This document shows positions 17,621 to 25,777 of a stretch of 64,000 bases of DNA, piece by piece. Origin of the DNA: Pirellulales bacterium (GTDB taxonomy: Bacteria; Planctomycetota; Planctomycetia; Pirellulales; JAICIG01); NCBI GenBank assembly GCA_035533075.1, contig DATLUO010000018.1, positions 1 through 64,000 of the forward strand. Direction: 5' to 3'. Below the pieces are notes generated by a model, which worked only from the letters and a program-made list of their open reading frames with translations, was not told where the DNA came from and did no database searches. Each line of letters starts with the position of its first letter. Position 1 is the stretch's first letter. Made by a program: the position numbers and the translations under genes.

Positions 17621-19413
17621 CCGGCCAACATGCGCCAGGCCACGATCAACGCCACAAGACCGAGGCCAAGCAGCGTGCCGACAAAGATCAAGAACCAGGG
17701 CGAATCCCAGCGGCTCTTTCTTGCGGACTTGCCCGCGGGGGCCTTCAAAGGCGCACCGCCGAGCACGTTGGACTGTGAGAGTGCCGGCCCCGACAGGCTT
17801 GCATCGGCGAGAAGTTCGTCGAGTAGTCCGCCGGAGGGAAGCGGGCTGGCCAGCGGATCGAGTTCGGGCAAGGGCGAAACCTCGGGCATCACGGGCGGCT
17901 GCACGCTCGGCTGCGGCTTGCGGACAGCCGACTTGCCTGGCCCCTTGACGCTCGATCCCGACGACCCTGGTTGCGTTTGCGTCGGGGACGGGCGGGGCGG
18001 ACCTTTGACCGACGATCCGGGTGCTCGCGGCGAGCTGCCGCCGGCACCAGCCGATTTGCCGGGTGCTCTCGTCGACGAACCTGGGCCCGTGATCGACGAG
18101 CCGGGGCCTCTGGTCGGCCCAGCCGCCGGCGGGACTTTGCCTGGCGGTCCTTTGACCGAGGAACCGGCGGGCTTCGCCGCGGGCCGCTTGCCCGACGAGG
18201 AGGCATTCAGCGCCGCCGCCGCTCGCTCGACCTTGGTGGTGTCGCCCTTGCCGGAAGTCGAAGATTCCGCGGCCGATTTGGCGGACGACAAGTGGCCGCG
18301 TGCCGGCTCGTCGTCCAGCGGGGCCAGCTTCAGATCGTCGTCGGCTTGTTTCTCGGCGGCCACGTCCGATTCGCCGGCATCAAAGCGATTGATCCAGTTC
18401 GCCAGGGCCTGGCTGACCTCGGCGGCTGACTGGTATCGGGCGGCCGCCGACTTGGCCATCATGCGGCGGCAGATCGCCGCCAGACCCGCCGGCACATCGG
18501 CACGCTTGATGGAAATCGCAGCCGGCTCTTTCGTCTGGTGCAGCAGCACGCGCTGGGCCAGCGTGCCATCAGGAAACGGCGGATGACCGGTGAGCGCGAA
18601 ATAGAGCGTGCAACCGAGGCTGTAGATGTCGGCCCGCGGATCGACCAGATGACTGTCGAGCGCCTGTTCGGGGGCCAGGTAGTCGACGGTGCCCAGCATC
18701 CGCTCGTCGTGGTCTTTGGTGAGCGAGGCGTCGATGTCGTCGGAGGTGCGGGCCAGACCCAGGTCGAGCACCTTGACTACCTGCCGGCCATCGACGAGCA
18801 GGTTGGCGGGCTTCACGTCGCGATGCACCAGTCCGGCCTGGTGCGCGTGGCCCAGCCCGTCGGCCGCCTGGCGGATGTAATCGGCGGCGGTGCGATAGGC
18901 CAGCGGCCCGTCGCGGTCGACGACGCCCTTCAGGTCGCACCCTTCGATATACTCCATCACCAGGTAATGCACGTCGCCGTCGTTGTCGACGTCGAAGGCC
19001 CGCACGATGTTGGGATGGTCGAGCGAGGCGACCGCGCGGGCCTCGCGGTGGAAGCGGGCCAGATACGACGAATCGTTGACGCGGTTCTTGGGCAGCACCT
19101 TGATGGCCACCCGCCGCCGCATGACGGCATGCTCGGCCAGAAAGACGGCGCTCATTCCGCCCGTGCCCAGATGGTCGAGCAGCTTGTACTTGCCCAGGAA
19201 GAAACCGGTGTGGCGACCTTCGAGCAGCCGCTTGCTCTGCCAATCGGTGAGCAGGCCGACGCGGCCCAGGTGCGACGAAACGATCAGGCTGTCGTTGGCG
19301 GCCTCCGGGCCGGACTGCCGCTCCAAATCGGCCAGCGAGCGCGCAAGCTGAGACTTTTCAACAAGCCCGCTTTGCTCGACGGTGTCGAGGAATTTGCTAA
19401 TCGACAACTGCAT
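17617..19413 (-). CDS. Membrane-anchored Ser/Thr protein kinase
   Basis: 598 residues. An N-terminal alpha-helical region of about 70 residues, typical of planctomycete kinases, precedes a PASTA-less Hanks-type kinase domain (about 73-345). The P-loop is LGTGGMSAVFL, the lysine is in VAIKVLP, and the catalytic loop is HRDVKPAN near residue 195. DFG is replaced by DLG (VLDLGLA). Residues 370-570 are a low-complexity Pro/Gly/Ser linker with repeated GPG and SVKGP. A single C-terminal membrane helix (WFLIFVGTLLGLGLVALIVAW) leaves the kinase in the cytoplasm. It is co-transcribed with the S9 peptidase. Confidence 0.92.
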   Translation of the reverse strand: MQLSISKFLDTVEQSGLVEKSQLARSLADLERQSGPEAANDSLIVSSHLGRVGLLTDWQSKRLLEGRHTGFFLGKYKLLDHLGTGGMSAVFLAEHAVMRRRVAIKVLPKNRVNDSSYLARFHREARAVASLDHPNIVRAFDVDNDGDVHYLVMEYIEGCDLKGVVDRDGPLAYRTAADYIRQAADGLGHAHQAGLVHRDVKPANLLVDGRQVVKVLDLGLARTSDDIDASLTKDHDERMLGTVDYLAPEQALDSHLVDPRADIYSLGCTLYFALTGHPPFPDGTLAQRVLLHQTKEPAAISIKRADVPAGLAAICRRMMAKSAAARYQSAAEVSQALANWINRFDAGESDVAAEKQADDDLKLAPLDDEPARGHLSSAKSAAESSTSGKGDTTKVERAAAALNASSSGKRPAAKPAGSSVKGPPGKVPPAAGPTRGPGSSITGPGSSTRAPGKSAGAGGSSPRAPGSSVKGPPRPSPTQTQPGSSGSSVKGPGKSAVRKPQPSVQPPVMPEVSPLPELDPLASPLPSGGLLDELLADASLSGPALSQSNVLGGAPLKAPAGKSARKSRWDSPWFLIFVGTLLGLGLVALIVAWRMLAG

Positions 19414-19741
19414 CGTGCTGTTCCGCTAGACCGATGAGTGCCTCTCTCACGGCCGCCATGCCGGGAGCGTGTTGATCATTGAAATACTGGAAACTGGCCT
19501 CGCTCCGGTTCCATTGTAACAAGCCTTGCGAAACCGTGAAGTAGGCAAACCTGGAAATTGGGCTGGCACGGCGACTCTGTAGGGAACGCCCTCTGTGGCC
19601 TCTGTGGCGTTCCGCGGCCTGCTGCGGATGTTCCAATCCGGCACCACGGAAGCCACGGAGGGCTTCCCTACAGAGCCAGAGCGGAGCCTGCTATAATGGC
19701 CGGAGAACAATTGCAGACGGCAGGATCCGAGGTTGAAAAGC
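19414..19741. repeat. Intergenic inverted repeat (GGGAACGCCCT family)
   Basis: This divergent spacer carries CTGTAGGGAACGCCCTCTG near 19576 and its near-complement GCCACGGAGGGCTTCCCTAC near 19650, separated by about 50 bp. A relative occurs near 10218, and a similar GGCACGGAGTCCGTTCCC unit is embedded in the kinase gene at 26257-26311. No gene is seen here. Confidence 0.65.
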
Positions 19742-20299
19742 ATGGCCACCATCGAAGAAATCTTGTTGACGGCGGAGCAGTACGGGGAACTTCCCGATCC
19801 CGGCTACCCGACCGAACTCGTGCGCGGGAGAATCGTTCGCATGAACGTGCCCTATTTCGAACACGGCAAGTATTGTGGCCGCATTGACCGGACGTTTGGC
19901 CGCTACGTCGACGACCACGACCTTGGCCATGTGCTGACCAACGATTCGGGAGTGATCACCGAGCGCGGTCCCGACACCGTTCGAGGTCCCGACGTCTCCT
20001 TTTATAGCTATTCGCGTGTGCCCAAAGACGCCAAGGTCCGCGGCTATCCGGCGGTGGCGCCGGAAGTCGTCTTCGAAGTACGTTCGCCCTACGACCGCTG
20101 GTCGAAGCTGTTGGAAAAAGTGAGCGAGTATCTGAACGCGGGTGTGCTGGCAGTGTACGTTGTCGATCCGCAGGTCGAAACGGTCACGATGTTCGACGCC
20201 GATCAGCCGGGGCAAACTCTGCACGCCGACGACGAGTTGACCTTCCCCGAACCGCTCTCTCAGTTTCGGATCCCCATCGGAAGCTTGTTTCACTGGTAG
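19742..20299 (+). CDS. Uma2 family (DUF820) restriction-endonuclease-like protein
   Basis: 185 residues, normal for the family. It starts TIEEILLTAEQYGELPDPGY and has TELVRGRIVRMNVP and GPDVSFYSYSRV. The PD-(D/E)xK-like core is in VRGPDVSF and VAPEVVFEVRSPYDRW; many Uma2 proteins have E-x-L/x-S with a downstream Lys. The family resembles nucleases and its biological role is unknown; it is very abundant in cyanobacteria and planctomycetes. ATG 19742 is used rather than the in-frame TTG at 19733. The next gene follows after 6 bp. Confidence 0.85.
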   Translation: MATIEEILLTAEQYGELPDPGYPTELVRGRIVRMNVPYFEHGKYCGRIDRTFGRYVDDHDLGHVLTNDSGVITERGPDTVRGPDVSFYSYSRVPKDAKVRGYPAVAPEVVFEVRSPYDRWSKLLEKVSEYLNAGVLAVYVVDPQVETVTMFDADQPGQTLHADDELTFPEPLSQFRIPIGSLFHW

Positions 20300-20305
20300 G
20301 TGTGG

Positions 20306-20827
20306 ATGAACGCGATTCGGTTCTCACTGCGTTCGCTGCTGCTGTTTGCGGCATTCGTGGCCATCGGCACTGTTTCGTTGAGATATGCTTCCGGCATGCT
20401 GAGCAACTGCTTGTGGGTCGCGTGGCTGATGTTCTTGGCGGTGACGATTGTGGGTGTCATCTATCGGCGGGAGCGAGAGCGGGCGTTTTGGGTGGGGTGT
20501 TGCATCTTCGGCTGGGCGTTCGCCGCACACGCCCATTTGTTCTATGGCAACGCGACGGTCCACGAGTTGATCCAGTCTACCTATCGATCGATTTCGTGGA
20601 GTACCACGGTCGACGTGGATACTGCCCTCGCTCACAGGGAACGCGGCGGGAGCTCGATAACGAATGGAAATGCTCCGGCAACAATATTCTTTCCGCTGGA
20701 GGATCCGTTCAAGAAGGCGGCAAGCGTGCTCTTCGGCGGCGTGGTCGCCGTCGGCGGCGGGCTGATCGCGCAATGGTTTCACGCCACGCGCGACCGCGTG
20801 GCGAACAACGGAGCGAATCCGCAGTGA
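20306..20827 (+). CDS. Hypothetical membrane protein
   Basis: 173 residues. Two hydrophobic helices at the N-terminus (LRSLLLFAAFVAIGTVSL and VAWLMFLAVTIVGVIY), then about 85-105 a third weaker one, and a Gly-rich hydrophobic segment (VLFGGVVAVGGGLIAQW) near 145-165, suggest three or four membrane spans. The FSLRSLLLF start is common among small planctomycete membrane proteins of unknown role. It begins 6 bp after the Uma2 gene and is probably co-transcribed with it. Confidence 0.65.
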   Translation: MNAIRFSLRSLLLFAAFVAIGTVSLRYASGMLSNCLWVAWLMFLAVTIVGVIYRRERERAFWVGCCIFGWAFAAHAHLFYGNATVHELIQSTYRSISWSTTVDVDTALAHRERGGSSITNGNAPATIFFPLEDPFKKAASVLFGGVVAVGGGLIAQWFHATRDRVANNGANPQ

Positions 20828-20951
20828 CGCTTGGCCGTTCGTGCGACCGGCAACCATCGACAAAGGCGGGGCGAGCGAATACCTTATTGTGTCCTGGCCC
20901 ATCATTACCGATCGGGTCAACTGCTCCGCAATCCCACCGCAAGACAACCGG

Positions 20952-22190
20952 ATGCCCCTTCGCCTGTTGCGCCTGGGCCTGTGCCCGGAATACTCCGAGC
21001 CGCGCATGTTTCGGCAGCACGACCGGCTGCGCCCGGAGTACGACGTGGTGATCGTCGGCGCGGGCGGGCACGGGCTGGCCGCCGCCTACTATCTGGCCCG
21101 CGACTACGGCATCACCCGCATCGCCGTGCTCGACAAGGGCTACATCGGGGGCGGCAATACCGGGCGAAACACGGCCATCGTGCGGGCCAATTACCTCACG
21201 CCCGAAGGCGTGCGCTTCTATCAAGAAAGCCTGCGGCTGTTCAGCGAGCTGTCGCAAGACCTCGACTTCAACCTGTTCTACTCCGAGCGCGGCCATTTCA
21301 CGCTGGCCCACACCGACGCCACGCTGCGCACCATGCGTTGGCGGGCGGAAGTCAATCGGCATCTCGGCGTCGATAGCACGGTCATCGGGCCTGATGAGGT
21401 CAAGCGGATTTGCCCCTATATCGACCTCGATTGCGGCCATACGCCGATCGTGGGCGCGCTGTGGCACCCGCCGGGCGCGATCGTCCGCCACGACGCGGTG
21501 GCCTGGGCCTACGCGCGCGAGGCCGACCGCCGCGGCGTCGAAATCCACCAGAAGACGGCAGTCACCGGCATCGACGTGCGCGAAGGCGAGGTCGTCGGCG
21601 TGAGCACCAGCCGCGGCTACATTCGTACGCGACGGGTGCTGTCGGCGGTGGCCGGCTACACGCCCCGCATCACGCAAATGGTCGGTCTGCGCACGCCGCT
21701 GGTCATCCAGCCGCTGCAAGCCTGCGTGACCGAACCGCTCAAACCGTGGCTCGATCAGATCGTCGTTTCGGCGAACCTGCACCTGTACGTCAGCCAGTCG
21801 TCGCGGGGCGAGTTGGTGATGGGGGCCTCACTCGATCCCTACGAACTGCACTCCGAGCGATCGACGCTCGACTTCGTGGAAGGGCTGGCGGCCCATCTGC
21901 TCGACCTGTTCCCGTTCTTGTCGGACGTGAAAGTGAACCGTCAGTGGGCGGGCATGTCGGACATGACGCCCGACTTTTCGCCGATCATGGGCACGACTCC
22001 CGTTCGCGGCTTCTATCTCGACAGCGGCTGGGGCACCTGGGGCTTCAAGGCCACGCCCGTCTGCGGCACGACGATGGCTTACACAGTGGCCCACGACGAG
22101 GATCACGAGTTGATCCGGCCGTTTCGGCTGTCGCGGTTTGCCGAATACGAATTGGTCGGCGAAAAAGGGGCCGCCTCGGTGGGGCATTGA
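20952..22190 (+). CDS. soxB: Sarcosine oxidase beta subunit (FAD-dependent)
   Basis: About 412 residues. The FAD-binding Rossmann motif DVVIVGAGGHGLAAAYYLA starts near residue 31. VRHDAVAWAYAREADRRGVE is the segment which, in characterised heterotetrameric enzymes, carries the histidine that binds FMN covalently. The C-terminal GFYLDSGWGTWGFKATPVCG closes the FAD site. Together with SoxD and SoxA it oxidatively demethylates sarcosine and passes the one-carbon unit to folate. ATG 20952 is a compromise; ATG 21006 is also possible and there is no clear ribosome-binding site. The partner genes lie 6 kb downstream, which is unusual. The stop codon directly abuts a heptamer array. Confidence 0.88.
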   Translation: MPLRLLRLGLCPEYSEPRMFRQHDRLRPEYDVVIVGAGGHGLAAAYYLARDYGITRIAVLDKGYIGGGNTGRNTAIVRANYLTPEGVRFYQESLRLFSELSQDLDFNLFYSERGHFTLAHTDATLRTMRWRAEVNRHLGVDSTVIGPDEVKRICPYIDLDCGHTPIVGALWHPPGAIVRHDAVAWAYAREADRRGVEIHQKTAVTGIDVREGEVVGVSTSRGYIRTRRVLSAVAGYTPRITQMVGLRTPLVIQPLQACVTEPLKPWLDQIVVSANLHLYVSQSSRGELVMGASLDPYELHSERSTLDFVEGLAAHLLDLFPFLSDVKVNRQWAGMSDMTPDFSPIMGTTPVRGFYLDSGWGTWGFKATPVCGTTMAYTVAHDEDHELIRPFRLSRFAEYELVGEKGAASVGH

Positions 22191-22222
22191 GATTTTGGAT
22201 TTTGGGTTTTGGATTTTCGATT
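22191..22222 (+). repeat. Heptamer array GATTTTG-type x4
   Basis: Four 7-bp units (GATTTTG, GATTTTG, GGTTTTG, GATTTTC) start immediately after the soxB stop codon. Confidence 0.9.
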
Positions 22223-22229
22223 GCGGCGT

Positions 22230-22997
22230 TTATTTGCCGGCCGCGCGTGCGGCGAGCACATCGCGCCAGCGCCTGGGTATCTCGTCGAAGGCGGTCTGGT
22301 AGGTCGCTTCCAGCGGCGCTTGCACATAGCGATCTTCGTGCAGGAAGAGCGGCATCGCCGGCAAGGGTGTACCGACGCCGATGGCCTCGACGAAGGCACG
22401 CTTGAGGCCCCCCGCGGAGTAGCTGGCCACCGTCAGCGGCCTCTCCGGGGGCAGATGGAAGTCGTAGTCGATCATTTCCGACCAGATGGCGGCGTGCATC
22501 CCCCGCGGGTCGCGAGAAGTGGGCGGAAACAGGTCGATGACCATCAGGTGAATGCCGTTTCGGAGGAAACGCAGCGCCTTCTCGGCAAACTTTTCGAAGG
22601 CGTAGCGGATGGACTTGTTGCCGGGAGAAACGACCTCGAGCACCGCCACCACCTCGTCGGCATCGTCGAACACGACGACCCGGTTGGTCTTGTCGGCATA
22701 CGCATCGGATTCGATCGTGGCGGTATAGCTCACGCGCGGCGGCGCCTGGGCCAAGGTCAGGACCCCGCCGTTGGACGGCGCGGCCGGCGGCCCGTGTCCG
22801 TGGGCGCCCGATGCCGTCTGGCCGACCTGGAACGTGAGAACGTCGGGGAAGTGGCCCGACGAGGCCTGTTCGATCATCGCATAGTAGTCGGGCGGCAGGA
22901 TGCCGCCGTTCAGCGCAAGCTCGAGTCGCACCGTCCAGTGTTGATGGAACTCGTGAAAAACGCCGGCTGGCACTTTTGTCCAGTCGTGTACGGGCAT
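22230..22997 (-). CDS. DUF4058-like protein
   Basis: 255 residues. It begins PVHDWTKVPAGVFHEFHQHW and has LALNGGILPPDYYAMIEQ, then VVAVLEVVSPGNKS and VIDLFPPTSRDPRGMH. The E-x-x-SPGNK segment resembles the E-x-K core of nuclease-like folds, but no activity is known for the family. The assignment to DUF4058 is from memory of the SPGNK region and is moderate. ATG 22997 has GGAG about 9 bp upstream. It lies on the opposite strand between soxB and the rest of the sox genes. Confidence 0.65.
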   Translation of the reverse strand: MPVHDWTKVPAGVFHEFHQHWTVRLELALNGGILPPDYYAMIEQASSGHFPDVLTFQVGQTASGAHGHGPPAAPSNGGVLTLAQAPPRVSYTATIESDAYADKTNRVVVFDDADEVVAVLEVVSPGNKSIRYAFEKFAEKALRFLRNGIHLMVIDLFPPTSRDPRGMHAAIWSEMIDYDFHLPPERPLTVASYSAGGLKRAFVEAIGVGTPLPAMPLFLHEDRYVQAPLEATYQTAFDEIPRRWRDVLAARAAGK

Positions 22998-23123
22998 CAA
23001 AGAGGTCTCCCATTCCGCGGCGATTCAAGAGGCATTACTATTCTATCACGTTGGCGACACCAACCCGGAACGCCGCGGTCGCTTCAGCCTGGGCGACCGT
23101 AGCTGCGCCGCTCCGCGGCTGCG

Positions 23124-25676
23124 CTATTCGGCCGCCCGGCTTTCGCTCCCGGCTTGACTAACTGCCTGCTCTGGACTGAACGGAACGAGGGCCAGGCGGA
23201 AGCCGAGGTTGCTGACGCGGCTCGTGGGCTGGTTGAGGCCGCGGTCCGCCGACCGGCAGTTCGCGGCGCCGAGGTCCCAGCCGCCGCCCCGGACCACCCG
23301 GTTCGAGCCCCCGGGGGCGCCGAGACCGTCAACGGCATCGTCCACGTATTCACCGTACCAGTCGTGACACCATTCAAACAAGTTGCCGTGGATGTCGAAC
23401 AGGCCACGGGGACTGGGCCGCAACTGGCCTATAACATGCGACCACCGCGCCGAGTTGTCCTGGAACCAGCCGTAATGCCCCAGCAGTTGGGCATCATTGC
23501 CGAAAGAATACGCCGAATTCGTGCCACCGCGGCAGGCCACTTCCCACTCGGCTTCGGTCGGCAAACGGAAGCCGTGCTTGCCAAGATCAACCGGCCATTG
23601 CCTTGGATTGCCCGCGCCGTCTTTCTCCAGCGAGGCGGGGTCGCCGTAGCACTGGTCGGAATCAGCCATGCCGGCCTGCCGCGTCAGCCAGCGGCAGTAA
23701 CTCGCCGCCTCGAACCAGTTCACGCCGAAGGCCGGCTCCGCCGGCGTAAGCTGCCGGCCGAACTGCTTTTCCCAGGCGTCGTGACGGTTAAAGCGCACGA
23801 CCCCCGCATCGAACGCGTTGATCTGCGCCCAGGTGATCTCGCGATCGCCCAGCGCGAACGGACGCGTGATTTCGATCGGGTGGCGCTTTTCAGGGCCCTG
23901 ACGCTCGGCCTCGTCGTCCGGCGAGCCGATGAACTGCTTCCCTGGCGGAAAGACGACGAACGTGATGTAAAAGGGCGGCCCGGCGGCCACACCAACCCGA
24001 AGCGCCAGCGAGGCAGGTTCATCGCTCTTCCTCGCTGGCGCTTCGGGTTCGTGTGCGGAGCTCCTCGCTGGCGCTTCGCCTTGGTGGGGTTCGATCTTGA
24101 GCGTAAACCATTCGCGGTCAGGCGAGTAGGCCGTCGGCGTTTGATCGACCCGGTCTGCCAGCTTGTCCTGCTTCCAATGCCGCAACAGCCAGCCGCTGGC
24201 GCCGTGGATGCCAGAACTGGCGTCGTGGGCATACCAATCGGCGAGCTGCGCGATGAGGCGGCCGCGCTTGGCTTCGGGCAGGTCGGTCGAATCGAACTCG
24301 CCGAGCGCCAAAAGCAGCCCGAACAGCACCCGGTCTTCGAGCCTCCGAGCGGCGCCGGTCATGCCTTGCCGGGCCTGATCGGTGTGGTCGATGCAATCCA
24401 ACAGATCGGCGGGCGAAACGCCCCTCGAGCGGCAGCGATGCACGAACTGCGTGAGCGATTCGGGGTCGTCGTCGACGCGCAAAGCTTCCAGGGCGGCCTC
24501 CCGTTCGCCTTGCCGCAAGAGCGCGATCGCCGCCCCCGCGCGGCGCCGGCCCAACGCCACGCGCTGGGCCTGTGGCAGGTCCGCTGGAGCGGTCTCGCCG
24601 GCCACGCCGACGAGCGACTGCCGCGCCGCCGCATCGCGCGCCTCGGCCACCAGCGGATAGACGACGCCGAATTGGCCGGGCGCGGCGACGGTCAACAGCC
24701 GCGCCAACCGCGGCGCGTCTTTGCCCGCAAAATCGGCCAAGGCGTTGGCGGCGCTCAGTTGCCGCCCCTCGTCGATGGCCCGATCGGCAAAGATCCGTTC
24801 CAGGTCGCTCAGCAGTCGCTCGCCGATCGGCCGCAAGCATTCTCGCAGTCGCGGTTGCTGTTCGGCGTTGGCGGCCACGAGTTGTTCGGCCAGCAAGGCG
24901 TAATCGGCCGCCGTCCACTGGTCCGACGCCGTGGCGTAGGCGGCCAGGGCCAGCCCGGCGCGGAACCGCCGCGCGGGCTCTTGGCTCGGGTCGCGCAGCA
25001 GTTTCCACAATTCTCCCTCCAACCGTCGCCGGTAGGGCGCCAGCCGATCGCGAATGACCTGCACGTAGACCGGGTTGCCCGCCAACAGGTCTTCCAGCAG
25101 CGCGGGCGCTTGTCGCTCATCGTGCGAGACCAAGGCCAGCCGCGCGTGGAGTTGCGCGCGGCGCTCGTCCGGCGACGTGGGATTGCCCGCCGCCAGCGCG
25201 GCCAAAGCGGGCGTTGCCCAGCGGCGATAGGAATCGACCTGCTCGAAGACGGGTTTCAAGCTGTACACGTCGGCGTGCGCCAGGGTATCGACCGCCGCGC
25301 GGGCCTGCAGGCGGCTGTAGAGGTCGTGGCCGGCGAGGCTGGTCAGCGTTATCGCCAAAACCAGCAAGCTGGCCGACGTGAGGCGCCTTTGGGTGGCCGC
25401 CCGCATCACGCGGCGCTCGGCCGCGGTCCAGTAGCGCCGCCGCGTGAAGAGCAAGATGTTGGGCCATTCCCACCAGCCGGGCAGGTAGCGCGCTTCGGGC
25501 TTGGCCGCGTAGGCGGCGGCCCGTTCCGCCAAACGCAGCTCGGCCCGGCCGCGGCGCGTCTCGCGCTGCTTGCGCGTCAGCCAGTCGCGCAAGGAGGGAA
25601 CGAGATAGTCGTGGGTGAGCTGATAGGAATTTTGGATTTTCGATTTTCGATTTTGGATTGAAGCGTCGGGCGCCAC
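23124..25676 (-). CDS. SUMF1/formylglycine-enzyme-like protein, probable second half of a split kinase
   Basis: About 850 residues. The N-terminus (LTHDYLVPSLRDWL, then GRAELRLAERAAAYAAKPEARYLP) is what normally follows the STAND module in fused planctomycete kinases. A membrane helix follows near 120 (TSASLLVLAITLTSLAGHDLY), then HEAT-like helical repeats (about 130-510), a linker of in-frame repeats (24088-23989, APARS, EPEAPARKS, SLALRVGVA), and a C-terminal SUMF1 domain (about 585-840; HGFRLPTEAEWEVACRGGT, FEWCHDWYGEY). The SUMF1 domain probably binds or acts on a protein rather than making formylglycine. The annotated GTG start is artificial: the frame is open further upstream to 25808, into the heptamer array where the kinase gene stops. 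Confidence 0.85.
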   Translation of the reverse strand: MAPDASIQNRKSKIQNSYQLTHDYLVPSLRDWLTRKQRETRRGRAELRLAERAAAYAAKPEARYLPGWWEWPNILLFTRRRYWTAAERRVMRAATQRRLTSASLLVLAITLTSLAGHDLYSRLQARAAVDTLAHADVYSLKPVFEQVDSYRRWATPALAALAAGNPTSPDERRAQLHARLALVSHDERQAPALLEDLLAGNPVYVQVIRDRLAPYRRRLEGELWKLLRDPSQEPARRFRAGLALAAYATASDQWTAADYALLAEQLVAANAEQQPRLRECLRPIGERLLSDLERIFADRAIDEGRQLSAANALADFAGKDAPRLARLLTVAAPGQFGVVYPLVAEARDAAARQSLVGVAGETAPADLPQAQRVALGRRRAGAAIALLRQGEREAALEALRVDDDPESLTQFVHRCRSRGVSPADLLDCIDHTDQARQGMTGAARRLEDRVLFGLLLALGEFDSTDLPEAKRGRLIAQLADWYAHDASSGIHGASGWLLRHWKQDKLADRVDQTPTAYSPDREWFTLKIEPHQGEAPARSSAHEPEAPARKSDEPASLALRVGVAAGPPFYITFVVFPPGKQFIGSPDDEAERQGPEKRHPIEITRPFALGDREITWAQINAFDAGVVRFNRHDAWEKQFGRQLTPAEPAFGVNWFEAASYCRWLTRQAGMADSDQCYGDPASLEKDGAGNPRQWPVDLGKHGFRLPTEAEWEVACRGGTNSAYSFGNDAQLLGHYGWFQDNSARWSHVIGQLRPSPRGLFDIHGNLFEWCHDWYGEYVDDAVDGLGAPGGSNRVVRGGGWDLGAANCRSADRGLNQPTSRVSNLGFRLALVPFSPEQAVSQAGSESRAAE
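25629..25660. repeat. Heptamer array (GATTTTC/GATTTTG) inside a coding frame
   Basis: About four 7-bp units of the same type as at 22191 and 40957. It is read on the - strand as the first codons of the SUMF1 protein (IQNRKSKIQN). Confidence 0.85.
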
Positions 25677-25777
25677 GGGTGGGGAGGATGGCCTTCCTAG
25701 GCTGTCTGGTGCATCGTCGGCCTGCCTCGCTGGCGCTTCGGGTTGGTGTGAGGCGTTGTCAGCCTGGAAAGCCTGAC

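Noticed and set aside
23154-25661. A + strand frame of 835 codons opposite the SUMF1 gene
   Set aside because: Contains NPKRQRG and other repeat translations but no domain; the - strand has the SUMF1 fold.
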